Of a stretch of DNA of 64,000 nt, positions 9,501-18,239 are shown piece after piece. The position numbers and the translations under genes were made by a program. Source of the DNA: Lysobacter_I brunescens (GTDB lineage: Bacteria; Pseudomonadota; Gammaproteobacteria; Xanthomonadales; Xanthomonadaceae); the NCBI RefSeq assembly GCF_042677005.1, contig NZ_JBHTIF010000001.1:1054001-1118000 (forward strand), given 5' to 3'. The notes under the pieces were generated by a model. That model searched no databases. It was given only the letters and a program-made list of their open reading frames with translations, and was not told the origin of the DNA. Within the stretch, counting starts at the first letter, position 1. Each line of letters opens with the position of its first letter.

Positions 9501-12270
9501 CGAAGGCCTGCGCAAGGCACCGCGCAGCACGACGCTCACCGTCGCGGTGGATGTGCCGCGACCCGAGAGGAAGCCTGCGGTCGCGCTGTCGCTCGATCGC
9601 ATCCGCACCGAGCCGGGACAGCCGGTGCAGGTGCGCGTGCGCAACAACGGCCCCACGCCGCGCACCGTCGCACTGGCCGTGTTCGACGATGCCCTGCGCT
9701 CGCTCGCGGGTGCGCGCTGGGACGACTTCGATCCGCACGGCGCCGCCTGGCTGGGCAGTCGCGATGCCGACTGGCGCGGCCGGCTGCACGTGATCGACTA
9801 CGCGGGCTGGAACAAGGCGCCGTGGACGCACTGGCTGCCCTGGGACGATGCCAAGGTCGAGGCATCGCTGCGCGGCCCGGCGTCGGCCAGGGCCGTGATG
9901 CGGTTGCGCGAGGCGGAAATTCGGCGATCAACGGAGGTCGTGGCGCCCGATTTTCCCGAAGAACCGCCCGTCGTGTTCGATGCTGCCAGTGAAGTCGACA
10001 GTCCGGCCTCGCCCGGGATGGGATACGCCGGCGAGACCGATGACCTGGATCGTATTGCCGTGACCGGCTCGCGGATCCTGCGTGCGCAGGACATCGGGCC
10101 CGTTGCTGACCTGCTTTACATCGTCAAACCGGACCCCGGCGCAACCCGCCGCGAGCGCGCACCGCCGCCGGATCCAGCGCTGCTCGCGCTGCGCGTGCGC
10201 GGGGCCTTCGCCGACACCGCGCTGTGGCAGGGCGGCCTGCGCCTGGCGCCGGGCGAGGAACGCGTGTTCACCGTGACCGCGCCGGACAACCTGACGCGCT
10301 GGCGTGCGGTGGCGTGGAGCGCGGACGATGGCGAAGGCTTCGACCGCGCCGAGGCGATGTTCGATGTCGGCCTGCCGCTGGAAGCGCGGCTGGATGCGCC
10401 GGTGCGGCTGTATCCGGGCGATCGCGCCGAACTCACCGCGAACGTGCGGCAGAGCGGCGATGCGCCGCTGCGCGTCGACGCGCGGCTCGCGGTCGAGGCG
10501 CTGGGTGCGCAGGCCGACGCCACGCTCGATCTCGCCGCGCGCGGGCAGTCGTCATTCGTGCTCGACATTGCGCCCGGGGCCGAAGCGACGCCACGCATGC
10601 TCGTCGCGACCGCGCATGCGCATGGCGGTGCGCATGGTGATGCTGTGTCGCAGGCCATCGAACTGGCCTCGCCGAGCATCGACGCGCGGCGCGTGCAGGC
10701 CGGCTGGCTCGGCGCCTCGCCGCTGCTGTTGCCGATGCCGACGCTGCCGGCGGGCGCGCGCGACGTGCGCCTGTCGGTGAGTCTGCTCCCCGGCGCGGAC
10801 GCGCTGGTGCACGGCTGGATCGACGACCTGCATCGCTATCCGCATCGCTGCTGGGAGCAGATGCTCAGCCGCGCGGTCGCTGCGGCCATCGCGCTGGAGC
10901 GCGGCGAGGGCGCGCGCTTCCCCGACGCGCGCGCCAGCATCGACGATGCCCTGGCGAACGTCGCGGTGTTCCAGACCGGCGACGGTGGCTTCCGCTATTT
11001 CGCCGATACGTCCGACGACGACGGCGGCGACGTGCCGCTTACCGCCTGGACCGTGCGCGTGCTGCGCACGCTGGCCGACCTGGGCCACGACGTTCCGCTG
11101 CGGGCGCTGTCGAAGGCCGACGGTTACCTGCAGCGCAGGGTGCATCCGTCCGGCAGCGATCCGGTGACCCGTGTACGCGTCGCCTTCGCCGCAGCCGCGC
11201 AGGAAAAGCCGGGCTTCGCGGTCACCGATGGCCTGTGGCGCGAGTTCGCGACACTGCCGCTGCCGGCGCAGGTCGCTGCCGCGCGGGCGATGGCTGCGGG
11301 CCGGCATCCGCAGGCCCGCGACGCCGCGCGACGCCTGCTCGACGCCACCACGCTGCGCGGCAAAGCGCGCGTGCTGCGCGCGCCGGGCCGCCACGATCGC
11401 TGGATGAGTTCGGATCTGCGCGAGCAGTGCGAACTGATCGCGCTGCTGCGTCGTCATCCCTCGTTCGCCGACACCGTGACGCGGCGTGCGCTGATCGCCG
11501 GACTCGGCGACCTGTATGCCGGCGGCGTGCCTGAGGTCGACACCCAGAGCGGCGCGGTCTGCCTGCTCGCGCTGCGCGGACTGGGCCGGGACGGCACGCG
11601 GACGCCCGTCACCCTCGACCTGTCGCTGGGCGATCGCCGCACCACGCTGGCCCTGGCGCCCGGCGGCGAACCGCCGCGCTGGGACCTCGCGATCGAACCG
11701 CGCGAGGCCGGCCAGCCGCTGCGCCTGACCCCGCAGGTTGGCGGCGACGTGCCTGCGAGCTATCGCGTCGAATACCGCTACAGCGAGGACGCGCGCGCCG
11801 CGAACGCGTCGGCGATCGGCTTCGCCCTGCAGCGCGAGTATCGGATGCTGCGCGACGGCCGCTGGCAGCCGCTGGCGGGCGAATCGCTGCGCGACGGCGA
11901 CTGGGTGCGCGTGACCCTGCGCCTCGACACCCGCGCCGACCGGCATTTCGTCGCGATCACCGATGCCGTGCCCGGTGGCCTGCGCCCCACCGACCTCACC
12001 CTGAGCGGCGTGGCCGGCGTCGACCTGCAGGCGGTGTCGGACGAAGGGTCCGGCTGGTTCCGCACCCGTCGCCTCGATCCGCGCGCGCCGAAGTTCTACG
12101 CCAAGGTCCTGCCGGCGGGCCGGCACGAGGTCCACTACTTCGCGCGGGTCGGCAACGCCGGCGACTACCTGGCGGCACCGGCGCAGGCCGAGCTGATGTA
12201 CGGCGCGGCGACCCGGGCGCGCACGGCGGCGACGCGGGTGGTGATCGAAGGCGGGGCGCCCGACCGCTGA
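6505..12270 (+). CDS. Bacterial alpha-2-macroglobulin family protein with an intact thioester motif
   Basis: 1921 residues from ATG 6505, which has AAGGGGGA just upstream (a second ATG at 6490 is less well placed). The signal peptide ends near GLAADP without a lipobox cysteine, unlike the lipoprotein YfhM of E. coli. Macroglobulin domains fill the first 1200 residues (for example RPRLFVATDRPLYRAGDTV). The CxEQ thioester occurs as CWEQ with Cys1449, followed by alpha-helical complement-like repeats. The family traps attacking proteases in the periplasm. The usual partner pbpC is absent; DUF808 follows. An unusual insertion around 1180-1195 carries IAVTGSRI (see findings). Confidence 0.9.
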   Translation: MRRLGRGMLLAALCLPAMVLPVKGLAADPTRGIQVDVEDDGFSLEFPEPMLALDNQPVTGLRVEPALALDCHWSDDTEIGCTVAGGKPLPPATRLTIRLAPGLQTASGKPLGAVVLTVETERPELDASVTDWKAGVPSLVLEGNLPMTAEAVARVLSLGDGERIWRGLRVSPLPGRRHWNGRERPRFAVTLPPDLPTDAVIDVVADAGLRSSAGPLPSDEPGRLLLFRHAEPFRVRAATCASREREARDLQPADGLSLDCVPGRSIAIHFSATLQADARAAFVAALPTGVVLSRWVTASAPVESDARVSQGDGDVASLVIDAPDTRIAFDIDGGLRDVDARRLSAPTRVELRTGAPRPALRAPATRWLLGDPDRAGIEAVNAPALTLDIDGLGAGPLRERLGIASTRGTAATAVSASARRTLGEGGTLRWQLGPHSWEALRMAAPQFDLGAQVAGSEVVAWALDWDDSRSLDGVEVELVRLAPAAKEDPASMPTETVVGTARTGRDGVARLVLPADFARAPKTRGTPPASWFLRATDRARRAVLHLGEDGNGGLARVSTTRPRLFVATDRPLYRAGDTVRFHGWVRVGRGGRLLRPEDKAVALSLVSDAQRTELLTWRGTLDDGGAFAGEFVLPSQTVDGDYCFRLDEGEHAACIFVGTFRAQDLWAQAETTTPLVRDGDRIALDIEAGYWSGGAASGAEIRRVRTFMEAASPADAYPAFADYAFLDASADDVHARFAPPAAATGTLDADGRARVEIPVAFVDDEAETPAQPPAFARLQTTAEIALAGREPVVSNGATVHYARHARYVGLRLLPAWFDAATPLRLDAVLVAADGTAVPGETITVTVVRRSEQVDGTTQDEPVATCTLVAGTPAPCDVPRTRSGRYVFTARSGDAAPAVLTRYVWNARGARGEAPAIESALEVIAAPADASAPVRLLLRQPYARADALLVVSAGGEVLATRTLAIDRAETELTLPTHADGRNRVDMTLRVRERAPAPVDAEGLRKAPRSTTLTVAVDVPRPERKPAVALSLDRIRTEPGQPVQVRVRNNGPTPRTVALAVFDDALRSLAGARWDDFDPHGAAWLGSRDADWRGRLHVIDYAGWNKAPWTHWLPWDDAKVEASLRGPASARAVMRLREAEIRRSTEVVAPDFPEEPPVVFDAASEVDSPASPGMGYAGETDDLDRIAVTGSRILRAQDIGPVADLLYIVKPDPGATRRERAPPPDPALLALRVRGAFADTALWQGGLRLAPGEERVFTVTAPDNLTRWRAVAWSADDGEGFDRAEAMFDVGLPLEARLDAPVRLYPGDRAELTANVRQSGDAPLRVDARLAVEALGAQADATLDLAARGQSSFVLDIAPGAEATPRMLVATAHAHGGAHGDAVSQAIELASPSIDARRVQAGWLGASPLLLPMPTLPAGARDVRLSVSLLPGADALVHGWIDDLHRYPHRCWEQMLSRAVAAAIALERGEGARFPDARASIDDALANVAVFQTGDGGFRYFADTSDDDGGDVPLTAWTVRVLRTLADLGHDVPLRALSKADGYLQRRVHPSGSDPVTRVRVAFAAAAQEKPGFAVTDGLWREFATLPLPAQVAAARAMAAGRHPQARDAARRLLDATTLRGKARVLRAPGRHDRWMSSDLREQCELIALLRRHPSFADTVTRRALIAGLGDLYAGGVPEVDTQSGAVCLLALRGLGRDGTRTPVTLDLSLGDRRTTLALAPGGEPPRWDLAIEPREAGQPLRLTPQVGGDVPASYRVEYRYSEDARAANASAIGFALQREYRMLRDGRWQPLAGESLRDGDWVRVTLRLDTRADRHFVAITDAVPGGLRPTDLTLSGVAGVDLQAVSDEGSGWFRTRRLDPRAPKFYAKVLPAGRHEVHYFARVGNAGDYLAAPAQAELMYGAATRARTAATRVVIEGGAPDR

Positions 12271-12366
12271 GTCCGGTCCTGAGCCGGGCCGGGCCACGGG
12301 CGACGCGGGACCGCCGCATCGCCCGTGGCAGAATGGCGCGGTCTTTTCCCCACGGATGTCCGCCCC

Positions 12367-13302
12367 ATGGCTTCAGGCTTCTTCGCGCTGCTCGACGATA
12401 TCGCCACCCTCCTCGACGACGTGTCGGTGATGACCAAGGTGGCGGCCAAGAAGACCGCCGGCGTGCTCGGCGACGACCTGGCCCTCAACGCGCAGCAGGT
12501 GACCGGCGTGAATGCCGATCGCGAGCTGCCGGTGGTGTGGGCGGTGGCCAAGGGCTCGGCGGTGAACAAGGCGATCCTGGTCCCGGCGGCGCTGGCGATC
12601 AGCGCGCTGGAAGTCTGGATGCGCGGGCGCGGCATCAACATCCCGCTGGTGATGCCGCTGCTGATGATCGGTGGCGCGTTCCTGTGCTTCGAGGGCGTCG
12701 AGAAGCTGGCGCACAAGTTCCTGCACAGCAGCAAGGAAGATGAAGCGCACCACGCCGAACTGCTCGGCGCGGTGAAGGACGAGCAGGTCGACATGGTCGC
12801 GTTCGAGAAGGACAAGATCAAAGGCGCGGTGCGCACCGACTTCATCCTGTCGGCCGAGATCATCGTGATCTCGCTCGGCACGGTGGCGACGCAGCCGTTC
12901 ATGAAGCAGTTCGGCGTGCTCGTCGGTATCTCGCTGCTGATGACCGTGGGCGTGTACGGCCTGGTCGGTGCGATCGTGAAGATCGACGACGTCGGCGTGT
13001 ACCTCACCGCCCGCGCGGGCCAGGGCATCGCCGCCCTGCAGCGCGGCGTCGGCCGCTTCCTGCTGTGGGGCGCGCCGAAGCTGATGAAGTTCCTGTCGAT
13101 CGCCGGCACCGCCGCGATGTTCCTCGTCGGCGGCGGCATCATCACCCACAACGTCCCGGCGCTGCATCACATCATCGAACCGTATGCGCACGGCTGGACC
13201 GGCACGCTGCTGTCGATGGCCTTCGACGCGGTGGTCGGCATCCTGCTCGGCATCGTGGTGCTGGGCGCGGTCCAGCTGTTCAAGAAGCTGCGCGGGCGCT
13301 GA
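12367..13302 (+). CDS. DUF808 (YedI family) inner-membrane protein
   Basis: 311 residues. The N-terminus FFALLDDIATLLDDV and the segment MTKVAAKKTAGVLGDDLALN are characteristic of DUF808/YedI proteins. Several hydrophobic segments (about 72-90, 95-115, 160-210, 230-250, 280-305) place it in the inner membrane. Function is unknown in the family. ATG 12367 is chosen because it matches the conserved MA(S/G) start of homologues; an in-frame ATG 42 nt upstream would add an atypical extension. Confidence 0.85.
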   Translation: MASGFFALLDDIATLLDDVSVMTKVAAKKTAGVLGDDLALNAQQVTGVNADRELPVVWAVAKGSAVNKAILVPAALAISALEVWMRGRGINIPLVMPLLMIGGAFLCFEGVEKLAHKFLHSSKEDEAHHAELLGAVKDEQVDMVAFEKDKIKGAVRTDFILSAEIIVISLGTVATQPFMKQFGVLVGISLLMTVGVYGLVGAIVKIDDVGVYLTARAGQGIAALQRGVGRFLLWGAPKLMKFLSIAGTAAMFLVGGGIITHNVPALHHIIEPYAHGWTGTLLSMAFDAVVGILLGIVVLGAVQLFKKLRGR

Positions 13303-13330
13303 GCTGCGCGCGTCATCCGGGAGTCGGGTC

Positions 13331-14821
13331 ATGCACGGCAGTCGCATCGCAGGTATTTCTTGGTTCCGCCGCATCGCCATCGCGGCCATGTCCGTCCTGA
13401 CCCTCATTCCGCTCGCCGCCTCGGCGCAGGGGGTCTCCGCCGAGGCGCTCGCCAAGGCGCGCAAGGACGGCGAGGCACGCGTCGTGGTGATGCTGCAGCC
13501 GACCCCGGCCGCGCAGGCCGCGGCGGCGAAAGGCATCCGCCTGCATCCGGTGGTCGCGCCGGATGTCGACGCCGTGCTGCGCGCGCTGCCGGCCGCCGGT
13601 CGCGCGCGGGTGACGCACCGCTTCGCGCGCGTGCCGGCGTTCGCGATGCGTGCCGATACGGCCACGCTGGCGCGCCTGCACCGCGATCCGCGCGTGGCGA
13701 AGGTCGACCTGGATGTCGGCGGCAGCGGTGGCGGCGAGCCCGACTACGCGTCGGTGCTCAACCAGGTCCATCAGCTCCGCGAGCTGGGCGTCGGCGGCGC
13801 CGGGATGAAGGTCGGCGTGGTCGACACCGGCATCGACACCGACCATGCCGATTTCACCGGCCGCATCGTCGGCGAGCGCTGTTTCTGCACGGTCGGCACC
13901 GGCTGCTGCCCGAACGGCAGCACCAGCCAGTCCGGCACGGGGTCGGCCGAGGACGACCAGGGCCACGGCACGAACGTCGCCGGCATCATCGGCGGCGATG
14001 GTACGGTCGCGCCACGCGGCGCGCTGCCCCAGGTGCAGCTGGTCGCGGTGAAGGTGATCGACCGCAACAACCGCTTCCAGTCGACCGCCGATGTCGTCGC
14101 CGCGCTGGACTGGCTGGCCGTGAACCATCCCGACATCGACGCGGTGAACCTCAGTCTCGGCACCGACACCCTGTTCCCCGGCGACTGCGACAACAGCGCT
14201 GCGTGGACCCAGGCGCTGGCGACCTCGGTGAACAATCTCCGCGCGCTGGGTGCGGTGGTGGTGGTGTCCTCGGGCAACCAGGGCAACAGCAATGCGATGA
14301 GCGCACCGGCCTGCATCTCGACCGCGCTGTCCACCGGTGCGACCTGGGATTTCAACGGCCCGTCGCGCACCTTCCTCGGCTGCACCGAAGCCTCGACCGA
14401 GCCGATGAAGCCGACCTGCTTCACCAATCGCAGTCCGACGACCGATCTGTACGCCGCCGGCGCCTTCGTCACCGCGCCGGGCTTCAACGGGGCCACATCG
14501 AGTTTCGGCGGCACCTCGCAGGCCGCGCCGATGGCCGCCGCCTGCGCCGTTGCGCTCAAACAGGCTGCGCCCGCGTCGACGGTATCGCAGCGCATGGAGG
14601 CGATGACCCTGTCGCCGACGCGCATCACCGACACCGTCAGCGCGCGCACCTATCCGTTCCTCAACTGCCGCAACGCGCTGCACCTGCTCAATCCGGCGAT
14701 GTTCGAGCCGATCCCGGCCAACGGTTCGCGTCCGCTGCGCGTGCCGCGCCCGCAGGCGACGAAGCCCGCGCCGCTCGTGCGCCCGCAGGCCGGCCAGAGC
14801 CCCGGCCGCGCGCCGCGCTGA
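13331..14821 (+). CDS. Secreted subtilisin-family (S8) serine protease
   Basis: 496 residues. A signal peptide (cleavage near ASAQG) and a propeptide of inhibitor-I9 type occupy roughly residues 32-130. The catalytic triad is complete: Asp165 (VVDTGID), His212 (GHGTNVAGI) and Ser396 (GGTSQAAP), with Asn316 as oxyanion residue. An insertion rich in cysteine (CFCTVGTGCC, about 184-193) and other Cys residues suggest disulfides. The C-terminal 40 residues are Pro/Arg-rich. It is probably an exported degradative protease of a predatory or proteolytic lifestyle (inference). Confidence 0.9.
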   Translation: MHGSRIAGISWFRRIAIAAMSVLTLIPLAASAQGVSAEALAKARKDGEARVVVMLQPTPAAQAAAAKGIRLHPVVAPDVDAVLRALPAAGRARVTHRFARVPAFAMRADTATLARLHRDPRVAKVDLDVGGSGGGEPDYASVLNQVHQLRELGVGGAGMKVGVVDTGIDTDHADFTGRIVGERCFCTVGTGCCPNGSTSQSGTGSAEDDQGHGTNVAGIIGGDGTVAPRGALPQVQLVAVKVIDRNNRFQSTADVVAALDWLAVNHPDIDAVNLSLGTDTLFPGDCDNSAAWTQALATSVNNLRALGAVVVVSSGNQGNSNAMSAPACISTALSTGATWDFNGPSRTFLGCTEASTEPMKPTCFTNRSPTTDLYAAGAFVTAPGFNGATSSFGGTSQAAPMAAACAVALKQAAPASTVSQRMEAMTLSPTRITDTVSARTYPFLNCRNALHLLNPAMFEPIPANGSRPLRVPRPQATKPAPLVRPQAGQSPGRAPR

Positions 14822-14857
14822 CGGCGGCGACCGTTCGCCATGCACGCAGGGAAGCCC

Positions 14858-16060
14858 ATGGACACCAACGCCGACGCCACGCCTTCCAGCGCGCCACCGC
14901 GCCGCAGCCTCATGCGCGATGCCTCGCTGTCGGCCATCGCCGCCGGCTTCGTTACCGTGCTGGTCGGTTTCACCAGTTCCGTCGTCATCGTGTTCCAGGC
15001 AGCGCAGTCGCTGGGCGCCACGCCCGCGCAGACCAGTTCGTGGATGTGGGCGCTCGGCCTGGGCATGGGGCTCACCTGCATCGGCCTGTCGCTGCGCCAT
15101 CGCATCCCGGTGGTCACCGCCTGGTCCACGCCGGGCGCGGCGATGCTGATCGGCAGCGCCGCCGGCCTGCCGATGTCCGATGCGGTCGGCGCGTTCCTGC
15201 TCTCGGCATTGCTGATGGCGGTCGCGGGTTTCTCGGGTGTCTTCGAACGGATGATCAGCCGCATCCCGATGGCGTTGGCCTCGGGCATGCTCGCCGGCGT
15301 CCTGCTGCGCTTCGGACTGGAAGCGTTCGCGGTGATGAAGACCAGCCTCGGCCTGGGTCTGACCATGTTCGCCGTGTACGTGGCCGCGCGCCGGTTCTCG
15401 CCGCGCTACGCGGTGATCCTCACCCTGCTCGCCGGCATCGCCTTCGCTGCAACTGCGGGACTGATGCACACCGAACGCCTCGTGCTGGAACTGGCGCGCC
15501 CGGTGTTCGTCGCGCCCACGCTGTCGTTCGCCGCGATCGCCGGGATCGCGCTGCCGCTGTTCATCGTGACCATGGCCTCGCAGAACGTGCCCGGCGTCGC
15601 GGCGATGCGTGCCTCCGGCTACACGCCGCCGGTGTCGCCGATCATCGGCTGGACCGGCGTGGTCAACGCCGTGCTCGCGCCGTTCGGTGCGTTCGCGCTG
15701 AACCTCGCCGCGATCACCGCCGCGATCTGCATGGGCCGCGAGGCGCACGAAGACCCGTCGCGCCGCTACGTGGCGTCGGTCGCCGCCGGCGTGTTCTACG
15801 TGCTCGTCGGCCTGTTCGGCGCGACCGTGGCCGCGCTGTTCGCCGCGTTCCCGAAGGCGCTGATCGTCGCCATCGCCGGCCTCGCCTTGCTCGGCACCAT
15901 CGGTGGCAGCCTCGCCGCCGCGCTGCGCGAGGAGACCGACCGCGAAGCAGCGCTGGTCACCTTCCTCGTCACCGCCTCCGGGCTGACGCTGTACGGCATC
16001 GGCTCCGCGTTCTGGGGGCTGGTCGCGGGCGTGGTGACGTTGCTGGCGTGGCGGCGTTGA
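14858..16060 (+). CDS. BenE-family benzoate/proton symporter-like transporter
   Basis: About 400 residues with 11-12 hydrophobic segments. The sequence follows BenE throughout: a first segment with GFVTVLVGFTSS, then RIPVVTAWSTPGAAML, and MASQNVPGVAAMRASGY in the centre. Substrate is inferred from the family; no benzoate catabolic genes are nearby, so the real substrate may be another aromatic acid. ATG 14858 has AGGGAA at the right spacing; ATG 14840 is the alternative. It ends just before a pair of palindromes. Confidence 0.85.
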   Translation: MDTNADATPSSAPPRRSLMRDASLSAIAAGFVTVLVGFTSSVVIVFQAAQSLGATPAQTSSWMWALGLGMGLTCIGLSLRHRIPVVTAWSTPGAAMLIGSAAGLPMSDAVGAFLLSALLMAVAGFSGVFERMISRIPMALASGMLAGVLLRFGLEAFAVMKTSLGLGLTMFAVYVAARRFSPRYAVILTLLAGIAFAATAGLMHTERLVLELARPVFVAPTLSFAAIAGIALPLFIVTMASQNVPGVAAMRASGYTPPVSPIIGWTGVVNAVLAPFGAFALNLAAITAAICMGREAHEDPSRRYVASVAAGVFYVLVGLFGATVAALFAAFPKALIVAIAGLALLGTIGGSLAAALREETDREAALVTFLVTASGLTLYGIGSAFWGLVAGVVTLLAWRR

Positions 16061-16061
16061 T

Positions 16062-16086
16062 CTTCCTCTCCCGCATGCGGGGGAAG
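16062..16086. repeat. Palindrome centred on CCGCATGCGG, imperfect arms
   Basis: The core CCGCATGCGG (16071-16080) is perfect and the CTCTC-type arm opposite GGGAAG is imperfect. It lies 2 nt after the BenE gene, so it could terminate that transcript. It is a relative of the second palindrome 40 nt to the right. Confidence 0.6.
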
Positions 16087-16123
16087 TGCATTGCCCCCTC
16101 CCGTTCACGCTGCGCGTGAATCT

Positions 16124-16147
16124 CCCTCCCCCGCATGCGGGGGAGGG
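16124..16147. repeat. Perfect 24-bp palindrome centred on CCGCATGCGG
   Basis: Twelve-base arms (ccctcccccgca and its exact complement) with no loop. It lies 19 nt after the stop of the minus-strand DUF885 gene and in the convergent gap with BenE. It is likely a dispersed repeat acting as, or inserted near, a terminator. Confidence 0.7.
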
Positions 16148-16165
16148 TTGGGGTGGGGGCGCTCC

Positions 16166-17971
16166 TCAGCGTTTCTTTTGCTGCTGCTCCGGCACGAAGC
16201 GTTCGCGCACGGCCTTCGCGAGCAGGTCCGGCGGCAACATGCCCTGGTCGAGCAGGAAGTTGTTGAAGGCGAGTCGGTCGAACTTCTCGCCCAGCGCCAG
16301 CTCGGTTTCCGCACGCAGTTCGAGGATCCGCGCGTAGCCGTAGAAGTAGCTGCCGGCCTGGCCGGGGGCGTTGAAGGTGTAGCGGTCCAGTTCCTGGCGA
16401 ACCATCGCCGGCGACAGGCCGACATCCTCGCTGAGCACCTTGCCGGCGCGTTCGCGATCGATCATGCCCAGGTTGAGCATCGGGTCGAGCATCGCGCGCG
16501 CGGCGCGCAGCAGGCGGAACTGCAGCGCCACCAGCTGCCCGTCCAGCGGGAGGTAGGGCACCATCTCGGCCTCGGCGTACAGCGCCCAGCCTTCCACGTT
16601 CACCGAGTTGAACGCGAACAGCGTGCGCGCCAGCGACACGCCGCGTTCGACCATCGCGGTGAACTGCAGCTCGTGGCCCGGGCGGCCTTCATGCGCCGAC
16701 AGCGTCCATGCCACGGCCGGGAAGTTGAAGTCGTCGAAACGTTCGCTGGCGCCGAGGTTGGGGTTGCCCAGCGGCAGCACGAACTGGCCCTGCTGGCCGG
16801 TGTTGCCGATCAGCGGCGCGGGCAGGAAATGCGGTGCCGGCTGCGCCGCGCTCTCCGCCTCGGTGCCCAGGCGCATCACCATCGGCCGCTGCGGCACGTC
16901 GACGATGCCCTCGCGGCGGATGATCGGATCGATCGCGTCGATGACCGTGCGGTAGCGCGTTTCCAGCTGGTCGTTCGGAATGGTGTCGCGCTTGAGCGCG
17001 CGGATCACGCTGCGATAGTCGGTCTCGGCAAATCCCTTCTCCTTCGCGACCAGCGGCGCCAGGCGCTGCATCGCCGCGCGCGTTTCCATGAACGACAGGC
17101 GCGCGCGCTGGATCAGCAGCTGCGGCGGGATTTCGATGCCCACCTGCTTGAGCTGCAGTGCGTAGAGTTCGGGCGGCAGGCGGGTGTCGGTGCGCGCCTG
17201 CGGCAGCACGTCGCTGCGCACCCAGGCCACGTAGTCGGCGACCTGCTTTTCGAGCGCGTCGAGCGCCGGGTCGGCACCATCCACTTTGTACTGCGCGAAC
17301 AGCTTGCGGATGCCGGCGACGTAGGTCTCGGCATTGCCCAGCGCCTGCTCCACTTCCAGCTTCGTCGGGCGCAGCAGCCTGGCGTTGCCCGCGCGTTCTT
17401 CGTAGCGCTGCCGTGCGAGGGTCATGATCGGCACGGTGTCCGGCGTCATGCCGACATAGGTCTTCAGCCGGGTCAGCGCCTTGGCCCGGCGTTCCGGCGG
17501 CGTCTGTTCCGAGAGCAGCCCGCGCACGCCCTGGAACACCAGCTGCGGCGCATCGGCGAAGGGCAGCAGCAGGCGCTCGTTGATCTGGCTGGCTTCGACG
17601 CTGTCGTTGGCGGCCTGGACCATGATCGCCAGGTCCTGGCGCACGTCCGGGTCGCGCTCCAGCTGCAGCGCCTTCTGCAGGGTGGCCCTGGCCGCGAGCG
17701 TGGCCTGCCGCGCGCGTGCGACGTTGTCGGGACGCAGGTCGGTGACCTGGTCGTCGTAGCCGGGAATGCCGAAGAACGAGGCCTGTTCGGGCTGGAAGGG
17801 CAGGGTCGCGCGCAACAGCACCTGCGCGTGCGCGTTGCTGGCGGCGACCCATGCCGGCGGTGCCTTGGTGGCGGAAGTGGCCGGGGCGGGCGGCGCGGCA
17901 TGCGCGAACGCCGGCGGTGCGGCCACGGCCGCGAAGAGGGTCAGTGCGATGGCAAGGGCGAGCGGTTTCAT
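16166..17971 (-). CDS. Exported DUF885 family metallopeptidase-like protein
   Basis: 601 residues with a signal peptide (cleavage near AFAHA). DUF885 proteins are helical zinc peptidases related to M3/M32 enzymes. Here the HExxxGH-type motif is HEGRPGH with His427, Glu428 and His432, and the downstream NVEGWALYAE segment supplies the third ligand glutamate region. Substrates of the family are not well established; some cleave dipeptides. The C-terminus is Lys/Gln-rich (EQQQKKR). It is transcribed alone and ends at the palindrome pair. Confidence 0.85.
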   Translation of the reverse strand: MKPLALAIALTLFAAVAAPPAFAHAAPPAPATSATKAPPAWVAASNAHAQVLLRATLPFQPEQASFFGIPGYDDQVTDLRPDNVARARQATLAARATLQKALQLERDPDVRQDLAIMVQAANDSVEASQINERLLLPFADAPQLVFQGVRGLLSEQTPPERRAKALTRLKTYVGMTPDTVPIMTLARQRYEERAGNARLLRPTKLEVEQALGNAETYVAGIRKLFAQYKVDGADPALDALEKQVADYVAWVRSDVLPQARTDTRLPPELYALQLKQVGIEIPPQLLIQRARLSFMETRAAMQRLAPLVAKEKGFAETDYRSVIRALKRDTIPNDQLETRYRTVIDAIDPIIRREGIVDVPQRPMVMRLGTEAESAAQPAPHFLPAPLIGNTGQQGQFVLPLGNPNLGASERFDDFNFPAVAWTLSAHEGRPGHELQFTAMVERGVSLARTLFAFNSVNVEGWALYAEAEMVPYLPLDGQLVALQFRLLRAARAMLDPMLNLGMIDRERAGKVLSEDVGLSPAMVRQELDRYTFNAPGQAGSYFYGYARILELRAETELALGEKFDRLAFNNFLLDQGMLPPDLLAKAVRERFVPEQQQKKR

Positions 17972-18239
17972 GGGGGACGTCTCCGGAGGTGATCCAACGC
18001 TACCCCCGGTCGCGGCGCGGGCACAGCGCCGAAGGTCACGGACGACAGCATGCGGCGGCCACGGCGCAGCGGCTGAGACCGCAGTATCCGTGCGAGCCGA
18101 AGCTCGCGCGTGTCGAACCGGTACGCAACCCCGTTGCCACCGGCGCGGCGTTCAGCAGGAAGCGCGTCGCGCAGCAGGATCGATCCACGCCGGCAGCGCG
18201 CGACACCGCATGCATTCATCCATGACCGGAGAGACCATC

